Shown: positions 54,050 through 63,829, counted from the first letter of the stretch. The stretch is 64,000 nucleotides of DNA from a bacterium (GCA_021108215.1 JAIORK010000039.1:22112-86111), one strand, 5' to 3'. A program made the numbers and translations. The notes: generated by a model not told the origin, from the letters alone.

Positions 54050-54078
54050 ATGTTAGATTTCGATTAATTTTATGTTAT
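54050..54078 (-). promoter_or_regulatory. Pho-box-like triple repeat upstream of phoB
   Basis: On the minus strand ATAACATaaaaTTAATCG then aaatCTAACAT gives three 7-mers at exact 11-bp spacing, with AT spacers. A -10-like TTAATAAT lies 9 bp downstream (54033-54040). This matches PhoB-dependent promoter layout, where the box replaces the -35 element. Confidence 0.6.
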
Positions 54079-54136
54079 TTTTTCACTGCCATCCCAATTC
54101 GCTGCCGTCCAAGTTAGTAAACACACTATCTTCTAT

Positions 54137-54273
54137 TCGCCCTCAGTGCCTATTTTTAAAGGAAAACTGATACTGTATCCATACGCTAGAGCCGGATTTG
54201 ACGATAGTGTTCCCTAATGTTCCACCGAAGCTCGTGGTGCGTTTTTTCCTTTAAAAATAAGCACTGAGGGCGA
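54137..54273. repeat. ~137-bp inverted-repeat element, copy 2
   Basis: The ends TCGCCCTCAGTGCCTATTTT and (complement) TCGCCCTCAGTGCTTATTTT form ~30-bp inverted repeats. The centre (ACTGATACTGTATCCATACG, CTAGAGCCGGATTTGACGAT) matches 18602-18740. It lies in the 454-bp gap between phoB and the radical SAM gene. The rest of that gap shows only the Pho box and featureless AT-rich DNA. Confidence 0.87.
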
Positions 54274-54473
54274 TTCAAGTAGCTGCCGCATTTTTTTTAT
54301 TTAGATAAAAATATTGCCGAGCCGGTCAGAATGGTTATTTTCCAATACGCTGTTTGCTTTGCCCGATATTTTTGTAGGCGGCGACAAGGTGATTTCTACA
54401 TGATATGTAAAAAAGTATACCTTATCCGGAATGTAAAAACAGTTAAAATCCTCTCCGCGATGATTGAACCCGC

Positions 54474-55400
54474 TTAGGTGGCAAAAGGATCTTCTGATTC
54501 AAAATCCGGCAAAAAAACATGGGCACTGTCTAATTCCTGGATCCAGCCATGCTCCAAACCGAGCTTAGCCATCTCATTGAGAACTTGTTCATACTCTCGC
54601 GGCTGCAACACGCGGTTTAGCGGCGTCATGGTTTTAACCCGGGGTGTGGGATGATATTGTGACATCAGTGAAATATGGATTTCCGGAGAAAGCTCTTGAG
54701 CGATAAACCGCAAACATTCCAGGGTATTTTCAATATACCCGGGCAAAACCAGATGCCGGATAATCATGCCATTCGTTGCAATCCCGCGAGTGTTACACTC
54801 CAAACATTCCCCTTTCTGCCGGAACATTTCCTGCAAAGCCTTTCCGGCAATCCCGGGATAATCTTCCGCGCCGGACAACACTTTAGCCAGCTTGGAATCC
54901 ATGTACTTAAAATCAGGTAAGTAGACCTGAATACGTGCCTCCAAAGTACGCAGCACATCCACACAATCATAGGCATTGCTGTTCATGACATAAACCGGAT
55001 TGCATCCTTTTGCCTTGAGCGCATCCATCATCATGCACATTTGCGGTATAAGATGCGACGGCGATACAAAGCCTACATTTTCCGCGCCCCGGGCCAGCTG
55101 ATCTTGAATCATTTCAATCACTTGGGAAAGCTCCAGGCCGCTGGTTATTGGCCGGGCATTATCACTGATCTGATAGTTCTGGCAGAAACGGCATTGCAGA
55201 TTGCAATGACTGAAAAACACATTGCTAATTCCGTGAGTCCCGGAAACAGCCGGTTCTTCCCCCTTATGCAACACCACAGAATGGACGGACAAACCCGAAT
55301 CGCAGGCGCAATAGCCGCGTTCACCTGCCTGACGGTTCACACCGCAAGTACGCGGACATAGTTGACAATTTTCCAGTATTGACGGATTAGAACAATCCAT
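54474..55400 (-). CDS. PflX-like radical SAM protein
   Basis: The protein is 308 aa. The radical SAM cluster motif is CNLQCRFCQ (CxxxCxxC, near residue 70). An extra N-terminal Cys set (CQLCPRTCGVNRQAGERGYC) is typical of the pyruvate-formate-lyase-activase-like PflX family (COG1313). Other family features: GTHGISNVFFSHC, ENVGFVSPSHLIPQM, YVMNSNAYD, YLPDFKYMD, IRHLVLPGYIENT and LMSQYHPTPR. The substrate is unknown; no glycyl-radical enzyme lies nearby. It ends the run of minus-strand genes from the large surface protein, 44 bp after the receiver gene. Confidence 0.9.
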   Translation of the reverse strand: MDCSNPSILENCQLCPRTCGVNRQAGERGYCACDSGLSVHSVVLHKGEEPAVSGTHGISNVFFSHCNLQCRFCQNYQISDNARPITSGLELSQVIEMIQDQLARGAENVGFVSPSHLIPQMCMMMDALKAKGCNPVYVMNSNAYDCVDVLRTLEARIQVYLPDFKYMDSKLAKVLSGAEDYPGIAGKALQEMFRQKGECLECNTRGIATNGMIIRHLVLPGYIENTLECLRFIAQELSPEIHISLMSQYHPTPRVKTMTPLNRVLQPREYEQVLNEMAKLGLEHGWIQELDSAHVFLPDFESEDPFAT

Positions 55401-55444
55401 TTATATTTGGAGCCCCATATGGGAAAAATTTCGAGTGACCTGGT

Positions 55445-55819
55445 TTAGTCACCGGCACCGATAATGCTTTTTACTTTTTCCAATAATTCTTCAGGATCAA
55501 ACGGCTTCATAATATAATCATCACCGCCGACCGTGAATCCTTGCTGCGCATCACCGGGATTCCCCCGGGCAGTTAAAAAAACCACTTTTATCTGCTTGGT
55601 CTGGGGTTTGCTTTTTATCTCAACACACACCTCATAACCGTTCATGCCCGGCATCATAATATCGAGCACAATCAGTTCAGGATGCCATGCCGCCACTTCT
55701 TCCAACGCCTCAAATCCGCTGGTCGCAGTTCTGACATCATAGCCTTCGACTGCCAGACTCATCTTGACCAAACGGGCAATTGCCGGTTCATCATCGACAA
55801 CAAGTATCTTCTTTGACAT
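55445..55819 (-). CDS. Single-domain response regulator (CheY-like)
   Basis: The protein is 124 aa and consists only of a receiver: KILVVDDEPAIARLVKMSL, phospho-acceptor Asp in LIVLDIMMPGMNGYEV, VVFLTARGNPGDA, and Lys in YIMKPFDPEELL. No output domain, so it acts by protein contact or in a phosphorelay. It lies five bases after the TPR/HEAT gene and appears to be in the surface-protein operon. The kinase partner is unknown. Confidence 0.9.
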   Translation of the reverse strand: MSKKILVVDDEPAIARLVKMSLAVEGYDVRTATSGFEALEEVAAWHPELIVLDIMMPGMNGYEVCVEIKSKPQTKQIKVVFLTARGNPGDAQQGFTVGGDDYIMKPFDPEELLEKVKSIIGAGD

Positions 55820-55824
55820 TCCCT

Positions 55825-57336
55825 CTACCCCTTTGCTTTTTTACTTTTCCGATTCGGTTCCGCAGTTTGCAGCGCCGTGCGGATTTCATCTTGCGCTTCT
55901 ACCGGCACAACTTCTTCCGGTTGCTGTTGGATCCGTTTCAAAGCCCTGATCGCTGCGGCAGATACCCTTTTTTCATTGTCCTGCAAACAATCAATGATAA
56001 ATTCCAATGTCAAGGGATGGTACTGTTCTCCCAAGGCAAATGCCATGCTTTCGCGCTGAAAAGGGTCGGCATCGGTAATCATTTGTTTGATAATATCCAT
56101 GGCCCTTTCCGCATCCAAATCAAGCATTTTTACAGCTGCCAAAGAGCGTTCCTTATAATTGCCGGTCTTGGTCATCTGCTCCAGCTGCATGACCGGATCA
56201 GGCTGAAGCGGCATTCCCATTCCGCCCATTTGCGCATTGGCTGCTATCTGCGGCATGGCAACACCCGGCAGTTGATAACCGGGTTGAGGCATACCATAGC
56301 CGCCGGGAAGCGCTGTGTATGAATTCCCCGGCATCCCGGACATATCCCGAACCATTTTCAACATTTCCTGCTGATATTTCATGATGGTTTCTTCCCGCTT
56401 GGAACGCATCCTCCTCAAAATCAGGAAAAACCCCCATACAATTGCGCCCAAAATCAAGAGTGCGCCGATAAAACCATACACAACCATGCGCTGTTGAAAA
56501 GAAACATTTCCCAGTACATTTTTAAACCGGTTATCCAGCTGATTCATAAAATTCTTGCGGTCTTTTTCTGATTCATAATAAAGATTCTGAATGCGTTCCA
56601 GCGGTGCCAAAAATTGCGAAACCTGGGTTGCCTGCTGCTGCTGAAAGGACATCAGCAGTTCAGACATGGCGGAAACATTTTTAGCATACTCCTGAGCAAA
56701 AACACCGGCCATCTCCGCTGTTGTCGCGGACTCGGATTGACCGGCCATCGCGGCGTATCCTTGCACCTGCTTTTCACTTCCCAGTGCAGTCCCGCCGGCA
56801 TCCCCGACCGGGTGCTTCGTCCCTTTTCGGACCACCCGCTTGCCTGATTGCTTTGCCAGTTTAACATCCGCGCCTCCCTGGGCAACGGTGTATGATTCAG
56901 CCTCTTGTTTAAGCATTTCTTCCTGCATTTTTTCAGGGATAATAATCATCGTACCGCCCTGACCACGCGGACGCAGCTGCTTGGCGGCAAGCTGGTACAT
57001 CTGTTTGACTTGGCGGTTTTCCGGGTCCATATTGTAGGCCTGAGAGAGATACGTATAGGATTTTTTATACTGCTTGGCTAAAAACAGGCGGCTCCCGCGC
57101 TCAACCAATATTTTGAGTAAAAAAACTTTGGCTTTCTCATTGTCCGGCTCCAGTTTAAGTGAATCATTGAGCAACTGAATGGATTTTTGGGAATCGCCTT
57201 TGAGATAATATTGAATCGCCTCATCAAAGGCATACGCCGCTTTACCGTGTTTTGGCGGTTCCTCCGCATAGAGGGCCGGGGTCAGCAGTAGGACGGCAAT
57301 CATGAGTCCCGCCAGGGCAAGTCGTTTGACAATCAT
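55825..57336 (-). CDS. Exported TPR protein with membrane helix and HEAT-like end
   Basis: The protein is 503 aa with a signal peptide (~1-25, LALAGLMIAVLLLTPALYA). TPRs span ~30-115 (AFDEAIQYYLKGDSQKSIQLL, FLAKQYKKSYTYLSQAY). A linker rich in Gln, Ala and Gly follows. A membrane helix at ~292-312 (VYGFIGALLILGAIVWGFFLI) leads to a Gly/Pro/Met-rich section and HEAT-like repeats at ~395-480 (YKERSLAAVKMLDLDAERAM, RESMAFALGEQYHPLTLEF). So the TPR part is periplasmic and the HEAT part cytoplasmic, a possible signal bridge to the receiver gene that follows. Family unknown. The start overlaps the PorV-like stop by one base. Confidence 0.8.
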   Translation of the reverse strand: MIVKRLALAGLMIAVLLLTPALYAEEPPKHGKAAYAFDEAIQYYLKGDSQKSIQLLNDSLKLEPDNEKAKVFLLKILVERGSRLFLAKQYKKSYTYLSQAYNMDPENRQVKQMYQLAAKQLRPRGQGGTMIIIPEKMQEEMLKQEAESYTVAQGGADVKLAKQSGKRVVRKGTKHPVGDAGGTALGSEKQVQGYAAMAGQSESATTAEMAGVFAQEYAKNVSAMSELLMSFQQQQATQVSQFLAPLERIQNLYYESEKDRKNFMNQLDNRFKNVLGNVSFQQRMVVYGFIGALLILGAIVWGFFLILRRMRSKREETIMKYQQEMLKMVRDMSGMPGNSYTALPGGYGMPQPGYQLPGVAMPQIAANAQMGGMGMPLQPDPVMQLEQMTKTGNYKERSLAAVKMLDLDAERAMDIIKQMITDADPFQRESMAFALGEQYHPLTLEFIIDCLQDNEKRVSAAAIRALKRIQQQPEEVVPVEAQDEIRTALQTAEPNRKSKKAKG

Positions 57337-58553
57337 TATTGTACCTCCTCAGGTTGTGGCGCACCCATTTCTTCTTGTTCATCCGGGGTTAATTCCTGCG
57401 GCAATGACTCAACAGGTTCCTCCGGTGTCACCTCGGTTTGAGGCATCTCCAGCATCATCAATACGGTTTTAAGTTTTTCCCGCAACTGCAAGGCCCGTTG
57501 ATTATCAGCATCCACCAAAATAGCCTTTTCCACAATTTCCAAAGCCTCGGCATACTTGCTTTGCGAATACATCGCCTCGGCTTGCTGCAGAATTTTTTTA
57601 ATTTCATCCGCCTGCATAGTCCTGACCGATGTCCCGAATCCCAGTGACGCTGTCAAAAAATGCGTCCCGCCGAAAATATCCATCAGCTTAAAGGCATAAT
57701 CAATCGCCATCGTCCGCCACTGTACACCGGCACCGGCCTGAAGTCCCTCGGTATCATAACCCAGTTTATATCCCACTCGCAGATTGACGATGTCGGCAAA
57801 AGAATATTCCAGTCCGAGATTGGCATGAATCACATTGTCCAGCGCCTGCACCAAATCCAGTGTTCCCAAAACAGCATGCCGGCCGGCCAACCTCATTTCA
57901 TAGCCAACGCCGCCGCGAATCATCATTGGCAACTGCTCAGACTCCGCATCAAAACTGGAAAGATATCCTAAATTGAGAAATGACAACCCAAACGTAAGCT
58001 GCTCATCCATGGCATACAATGTCCCCAAATCGAGCGCAATCCCGGAAGCACTTAGATCAGCCAGCTTCCGGTGAATAATCTTCAAACTCGCACCGGCTGA
58101 TAAACCTGCCAGATGAACAAACGGCGATATATCCCGTGCATAAGAAAACTGCACACCCAGATCATAGGCTTGCAGCATCCCGGTGCTGTTTCCATTCACA
58201 TCCAGACTGGGTATTTCAGGCATATGCAGGAAATAAATCGCTGTTCCAAGTGTGCCCACCCCAACAACCGGCCGGGCATACGCCAATGCCTCGTACTGCG
58301 TCTCCGCAATCCAATTCAAATGCGTGGCTGAGAGCATATTCATTTCCAGGCCGGTCAGACCGGCCGGGTTGTAGAACATGGCATTGACATCACCTTTCAC
58401 TGCTGTAAAAGCCTCACCCATACCGGCCGCACCGGCGCCCAGTCCGATTTTAAGAAAATCCGCACCAGTGGTTCCCCGTTCAGATGTCTGTACCGCAGAT
58501 GCGGTCCCGATGAGAATGACTGCGACGCAGAATAATCTTTTATAATTTTTCAT
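57336..58553 (-). CDS. PorV/UPF0164-like outer-membrane protein with C-terminal TPR
   Basis: The protein is 405 aa with a signal peptide (LFCVAVILIGTASA). The barrel part has the family hallmark GADFLKIGLGAGAAGMGEAFTA, then VKGDVNAMFYNPAGLTGL, SATHLNWIAETQYEALAYA and, late, NLRVGYKLGYD. Residues ~325-375 form a TPR pair (AEAMYSQSKYAEALEIVEKA), ending in a Glu/Pro-rich tail. PorV-type barrels act in outer-membrane export in FCB bacteria. It overlaps the 1634-aa protein's stop by four bases, suggesting a role in exporting that protein (inference). Confidence 0.82.
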   Translation of the reverse strand: MKNYKRLFCVAVILIGTASAVQTSERGTTGADFLKIGLGAGAAGMGEAFTAVKGDVNAMFYNPAGLTGLEMNMLSATHLNWIAETQYEALAYARPVVGVGTLGTAIYFLHMPEIPSLDVNGNSTGMLQAYDLGVQFSYARDISPFVHLAGLSAGASLKIIHRKLADLSASGIALDLGTLYAMDEQLTFGLSFLNLGYLSSFDAESEQLPMMIRGGVGYEMRLAGRHAVLGTLDLVQALDNVIHANLGLEYSFADIVNLRVGYKLGYDTEGLQAGAGVQWRTMAIDYAFKLMDIFGGTHFLTASLGFGTSVRTMQADEIKKILQQAEAMYSQSKYAEALEIVEKAILVDADNQRALQLREKLKTVLMMLEMPQTEVTPEEPVESLPQELTPDEQEEMGAPQPEEVQ

Positions 58554-61500
58554 CGGATCACCACCACCTTTTTCATTTCTTTATACTCCCCGATCAGAAA
58601 AACAGCAACATACACCCCGCTGCCTACGGTTTTCCCGCGGTCACTGGGATTACCATTATCCCCATACCAGCGAATCGTGTGCTGCCCCACACCGGGTCTG
58701 CCGTCATAGAGCTTGGCCACCAGCTCACCGGCGAGATTGTAAATTTTGATGGTCACATCAACATCCTCGCGTACAAAATAATCAAAGGTCGTATAGTCCT
58801 GCTGGGACAGCCGTAAAGGGTTGGGATAATTCTGACGCAAAGAATTAAAAGCTTTCAAAATAGTCCAGGAGGCGGTGGCAGCGCAGCCATCTGCGGAAAG
58901 ATTCTGTCCCTCACCACTCCAAAGTATCGAACCGTCAATCACCACATTACCCAAGGGCGCGTCCTGCAAAACATCCACTGTATAGTTGAGTGTGAAATTG
59001 GATTGCGGCGGTGCAATTTGCGGGTTGGCAGGAGCATGATTCACAGTAAAGCCGGCTTGACTGCCGTTGAAGTCCAGTGCCGAGGCGGTAATGGTGATCG
59101 GGTTAACACTGGTGTTTTGAACCTCCATGACAATAGCCAATCCCTTCTGACCCTGATAAACCCGCATCTCCGAACTGGATGTCCGGACAAGATTTAACAG
59201 ACCCTGGATAACGTTCACAACATTGGAATCAACCGCGATTGCGGTAAGGGTGTTTCCCGAATTGTAGTCAATCGCCTGGGCCGCCGCATTGAAAGTAAGC
59301 GTACCGATTTCCGGCCCGGCAGTCACGAGCCAGGTAAAATCCTGACTGCCGCCGCCGGGAATAGTTGCTGTGGCCGGACTGGTATTGCCCACCACCGCCA
59401 CCGAGGCATTGCCCGAAGCGGTCCAGGTCAAATTGACGGGTGCGGCAATCAACGCAGTGGCCTGACCGGCATTGCGGACCGTGAGTGTCAAGTCAAACTC
59501 CCGGTTGATCTCCGCATACTGATCTGCCGAAAAAGTGCAGCTCAAATTCACCGGTGTTTGCACAGTCACAGTATTGGAATCGGTGGCAGTCGAAGTAATC
59601 CCGGTCATGGTAAAAGAATCCACACCAAACGCATTGCCATTCAATAAAACATCACTCAGAGCACCGTCCACCTGATAAACCCAGGTGAAATCACGGCTCT
59701 CCCCCCCGGGGATGGTGGCCCAGGCGCCGGGTGTGGGACCTGATAGTTGAGAAGCATTTCCGGTGACTGCCAGCGCGGTCGGACTTACACTTAGCGCATC
59801 GGGACTGCCGTTATTAAACACTGACATGGTGACATTGATATTCTGGCCGATGCTGACCTGCGTGGGCGAGACGATGAGTGTGGATACGATTTCAGATGTC
59901 GGAACGGATAGGGTTAATATTGCATCAGGATCAGCACCTGCAGTATTTTCAGTAATCCAAATCTGATCACCTTCACCTTCCGTACCCGCAGTAACTGTTG
60001 TATGTGCAGGATAAATAAGGGTCTGTTCAACTTCCGGGCTTGCAATTGCAAAGGTTCTAAAATTCGGGGTACGATCAACAGCAGAAAATGTTGCATCAGT
60101 TGATAAAGCCAAAATATTATTCGGCACATTCACAAAGGCGGAACAAACACCCCTGTTAACCGTATCATACCAAGCTGTCACTTTTGTAGAACCATCCCGA
60201 TTCCAGGCATTTATTGTTCTAACCGTAATGGTGTTAGCTATGCCGGCTGCCGAAATAATAATATCATCTCCCGTACTACCACCGCTTTGTGCTGATATTG
60301 TTAGGCCTGCTGCATCTGTAACCGCATCAGTGATACTCATTGAACCGCCGGAAGATAAAAAATGTATTGGTATATCCGGCACTCCGTTGCCATTCTCATC
60401 CGTCACAATTGCCCAAACTTTAGGATCAGCCCCTCCTTCAGCAAATGCCCAAAGATACTTTGAGCGTGATTCCGGCAAAGTAATAATCGCATCATCCGAG
60501 GCAAAAGTACCGGCAGTCCGAATGATAATTTGATCATTCTGCGCACTGGTACCCTGCGCAATATAAGCATAAGTTGGAGTCTCCCATGAATTTTCCTTGG
60601 AATTTGTTACCGATACTGTTTTATTATTACTGGTATAGTCAGCAGTTGAATATTGAACATCCGGAGTTGCGTCACTAACATTCACATTGTAACAAGGGTA
60701 TCTGACCATTATAGTATTTACTTGTTGGGTCGGCTCTGAATACCAAGAAATGGCATAAGAAGAATTTTGTATCCCGCCTGAATTAACTGCTTGAATTTTT
60801 ACATCAGGATAACCGGTAACGCTTACTGTAATAATATTATTTAGTGCTCCTCCGGTTTGGCTTGATTCCGCTGTTCCGTCAAATTTTGTTTGCCAGGTTG
60901 GACCACCACTCATACTTCCGGCAGATGCACTGAAATGGATATTTTCCCCTTCAATACCTATGCCATCGCCATCCATAAGTATGGCTTTCACAGATGGATT
61001 AGCGGCTTCTGATGCATAAGCATATAAATAACTATTTTTCATTGAATTAACCCGAATAAAAACATCAGGATAATTTGTCGTATAACCCATGTTTAATGTA
61101 ACTTCGTCATTGGTCCCAACCGTCCCAAAAGCAATCCGCCACTGATTTAGAGGATATATTTCACGAGCCATATTATGTCCAACCGGACCGGCCACATTGA
61201 AGCCCTTATTATTTGCAGAATTATCATAAATATTTATTGGATTACTATAACTGCTGTTTAACCCGATAATATTGTTTTCCTGAGTTGTAATAACACCCCA
61301 TATAGTTAAGCGGGAAGCATCGTACCATGCAATCCCCCAGTCATCCCCTCCCGGGGTTAACGCATCGGCTGTAAATATTTTAATAGGCGGCAGACTACCG
61401 GAAGTTACTGTAATTGTATTACCCAGCACACCGCTATTATGCTCCGAAATAACATATCCACCGTAACCTGTCATTGTATTAGACAAACTCATGCTGCCTT

Positions 61501-63454
61501 GGGTTGCTGAAAAAATAATCGATTCACCTTCCAAACCATTTCCTTTATCATCCATAACAACAGCCCATACACGAATATCTGCGCCTGCTCCCCCCTCTGC
61601 AAAAGCAACTAAAAATTTACTCGGGTCAGCATCGGCGGTAATAACCACATCCCAGTCAGCACTGGTCGTGGTCTGGTTGAGACGAATATAGTCCCCGGCC
61701 TCTATGGTCCCATAACCAATATGACCAACGCAGGGCAAAGCATCGGTCTGACTGGACATTGCTGAATACGTCGGCACATTATTGCCCGCAGTTTCATCGC
61801 TTGTGTTACGGTCCGTGATAGTCGTGCCGTTTTCCAGCATAATATTACTCTCAGTATCAACAACCGCACCAAAAAATTTATGCGTTTCCGGATCATACCA
61901 CCCATAAACACGATCTGTTGCAGTCAGTAATTTGGAATTGGATGTATATATTATTATTTCACCCAATCCCACCGAAGAAACCGTTATAGTATTCCCTAAA
62001 CCGGTTTCACCGGAAACCGAAGTTTTTGTCACACCATTCCAACTAGTGGCGGCACTGGTAAATTCCAATGTCCCTCCTGTCGGCATTGAAAATGTTATTG
62101 GAACACCTTTGACCGCATTACCGGATTCATCCGTTACAACCGCCCAAACATCTGGATTCAATCCGCCGGAAGCAAATGCCAATAAATATTGTGATTCACT
62201 TGCAGGTAATTTAATTTGCGAATGGTAATAAGCGGGATGTCTATAAATGGTTGTTTGATAAATCCGCAACAAGTCCCCGGACTTGAATGTCCCACTGCCT
62301 ACATAAGTAACCGCCGGCTGGGCGGAAGTTTGATCAATAAAAGTTCCCATCGTCGGGCTAAAATCAGGGTTATTATTGATATCTACCGGTGTATCTCTGG
62401 ATATTGCTGCAGAGGTAACCAATACATTTGACGAATCATCTACGACAGCAGTATACACCAGTCCTTTTTTTCGTGCGTACCATGAAAAAAGAACATCATC
62501 TGCATCTAATACTTGACTACTTTCAGTTGTAATAATCACCGGTGATGTTTTTTCTTGATTCGGGCATGTAGCGGTGATTATATCCCCCAAGCTGCCATTT
62601 TCCTGATAAAACCAAACAACACCATCCTCACTGGTTGTTCCGCTGCCGACAACAAAGTTCCCGCTGGAAGCTGTCACATCCACACTAATGCCCGAAACAC
62701 CGACACCATTAAAATCAGTCACAACCGCACAAACCGTCGGACTTGCACCATCAACTGCATATGCTTTTAAAAAATAACTGGGTTGGGTTGACGAAAAATA
62801 AACATCTCCATCATACCCGGAAACAGTTGTCTCGTTTATACGAATTCTGTCACCAGCACTATAAGTCCCGGGATATACCCTGAGCTGCGCCGGCGAAGAT
62901 ACACCCTGCGAAATATTACTATACCTACCAATTGTTAAATACCTGTAATCACTTGTATTATTATATTCATCAAATACAAAATTAGATGTTGCTGTAATGA
63001 CTTTATTGGCCGGTGTTATTGCAACGGCATTAACAAGTTGACGGGATTCATCAAACCAAAAAACAACTTCATCCGAACTTGTAACATTTTGCGATGTTGC
63101 TGTTGTAATAGTATATGGCGAACCTGATGAGACCTGCGCGCAAGTCGCTGTAATATTGTCACCAGTACTGCCACCGCTTTGCTGAACCGTCATCGTGCCA
63201 CCCGCTGTCGTACTGTTGGCAGTTACATCAAGCGCACCGGCTGAAGTCGCAACCGTAACCGGGACACCTTGAACACCATTACCATATTGATCAGTAACAA
63301 CAAATACCACAGTTGGATTGACACCTGAAGTAGCATAACCGGATAATTGATGGGGTGAGCCGGATGCAAATGTCGGTTGTGTGATTAAAATAGAAAAAAA
63401 CAAAAATAGAGCGGCAAAAACCAAACATTTCATGGAATACCAGATTTGTCTCAT
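58550..63454 (-). CDS. Large secreted Ig-repeat surface protein with FlgD-like C-terminus
   Basis: The protein is 1634 aa, starting at 63454 (MRQIWYSMKCLVFAALF, a signal peptide) after a seven-G run. Six ~193-aa repeats begin near residues 35, 226, 421, 611, 808 and 1000. Each opens with an invasin/Big_1-like unit (AFAEGGADPKVWAIVTDENG, GNGVPDIPIHF, GGSTGDDI) and continues through WYD to a GD.I.I..TT segment. Three CARDB-like domains follow at ~1185-1535 (VTMSVFNNGSPDALSV, LTLTVRNAGQATALI). The end (~1538-1634) is FlgD-like: QNYPNPLRLSQQDYTTFDYF, IYNLAGELVAKLYDG, GSGVYVAVF. It is probably surface-exposed or released. It is first in an operon with the PorV-like and TPR/HEAT genes. Confidence 0.87.
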   Translation of the reverse strand: MRQIWYSMKCLVFAALFLFFSILITQPTFASGSPHQLSGYATSGVNPTVVFVVTDQYGNGVQGVPVTVATSAGALDVTANSTTAGGTMTVQQSGGSTGDNITATCAQVSSGSPYTITTATSQNVTSSDEVVFWFDESRQLVNAVAITPANKVITATSNFVFDEYNNTSDYRYLTIGRYSNISQGVSSPAQLRVYPGTYSAGDRIRINETTVSGYDGDVYFSSTQPSYFLKAYAVDGASPTVCAVVTDFNGVGVSGISVDVTASSGNFVVGSGTTSEDGVVWFYQENGSLGDIITATCPNQEKTSPVIITTESSQVLDADDVLFSWYARKKGLVYTAVVDDSSNVLVTSAAISRDTPVDINNNPDFSPTMGTFIDQTSAQPAVTYVGSGTFKSGDLLRIYQTTIYRHPAYYHSQIKLPASESQYLLAFASGGLNPDVWAVVTDESGNAVKGVPITFSMPTGGTLEFTSAATSWNGVTKTSVSGETGLGNTITVSSVGLGEIIIYTSNSKLLTATDRVYGWYDPETHKFFGAVVDTESNIMLENGTTITDRNTSDETAGNNVPTYSAMSSQTDALPCVGHIGYGTIEAGDYIRLNQTTTSADWDVVITADADPSKFLVAFAEGGAGADIRVWAVVMDDKGNGLEGESIIFSATQGSMSLSNTMTGYGGYVISEHNSGVLGNTITVTSGSLPPIKIFTADALTPGGDDWGIAWYDASRLTIWGVITTQENNIIGLNSSYSNPINIYDNSANNKGFNVAGPVGHNMAREIYPLNQWRIAFGTVGTNDEVTLNMGYTTNYPDVFIRVNSMKNSYLYAYASEAANPSVKAILMDGDGIGIEGENIHFSASAGSMSGGPTWQTKFDGTAESSQTGGALNNIITVSVTGYPDVKIQAVNSGGIQNSSYAISWYSEPTQQVNTIMVRYPCYNVNVSDATPDVQYSTADYTSNNKTVSVTNSKENSWETPTYAYIAQGTSAQNDQIIIRTAGTFASDDAIITLPESRSKYLWAFAEGGADPKVWAIVTDENGNGVPDIPIHFLSSGGSMSITDAVTDAAGLTISAQSGGSTGDDIIISAAGIANTITVRTINAWNRDGSTKVTAWYDTVNRGVCSAFVNVPNNILALSTDATFSAVDRTPNFRTFAIASPEVEQTLIYPAHTTVTAGTEGEGDQIWITENTAGADPDAILTLSVPTSEIVSTLIVSPTQVSIGQNINVTMSVFNNGSPDALSVSPTALAVTGNASQLSGPTPGAWATIPGGESRDFTWVYQVDGALSDVLLNGNAFGVDSFTMTGITSTATDSNTVTVQTPVNLSCTFSADQYAEINREFDLTLTVRNAGQATALIAAPVNLTWTASGNASVAVVGNTSPATATIPGGGSQDFTWLVTAGPEIGTLTFNAAAQAIDYNSGNTLTAIAVDSNVVNVIQGLLNLVRTSSSEMRVYQGQKGLAIVMEVQNTSVNPITITASALDFNGSQAGFTVNHAPANPQIAPPQSNFTLNYTVDVLQDAPLGNVVIDGSILWSGEGQNLSADGCAATASWTILKAFNSLRQNYPNPLRLSQQDYTTFDYFVREDVDVTIKIYNLAGELVAKLYDGRPGVGQHTIRWYGDNGNPSDRGKTVGSGVYVAVFLIGEYKEMKKVVVIR

Positions 63455-63511
63455 AAATCCCCCCCGAGTTAAATAGGCCTTTTGCAAAAAAAAATCATTG
63501 ATTAATAAACT

Positions 63512-63555
63512 GGAACTACCAGTTCCCCGACTGTGGATTCAATACCCACACTGGT
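63512..63555 (-). other. Structured leader upstream of the surface-protein gene
   Basis: On the minus strand ACCAGT...ACTGGT encloses TGTGG...CCACA, giving a two-layer stem. GGAACTGGTAGTTCC at its end can form a competing hairpin. It lies 58-101 bp before the ATG, so it would be in the mRNA leader if the promoter is further upstream. No known riboswitch matches. Confidence 0.4.
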
Positions 63556-63829
63556 AAGTTTCGACTGCTATAAAAAAAACTAAATTTAAAACGTTTAATT
63601 ATTTTTTTATTATAAACACATGTAGGTATTTTTGAAAGTATATTTTGAACTTTTTCGGATATTTTTTCATACTATTACATATCAAATTTAAAACCTTCAA
63701 AATGCAGAGGTAAAAAACAAAAATATCAAAAAATCAAGCATTTGCCGAGGGGTTAGGAAGAAAAGCGGATGGGATAAGGGCTTAATCAACGTACCGGGTC
63801 AATCGCGCCTTAAATCCACAAGCAATATA

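Noticed and set aside
58550..63454. CRISPR-like periodic signal
   Set aside because: The periodicity is protein-level Ig repeats at ~580 bp. No short direct repeats with unique spacers were found anywhere in the window.
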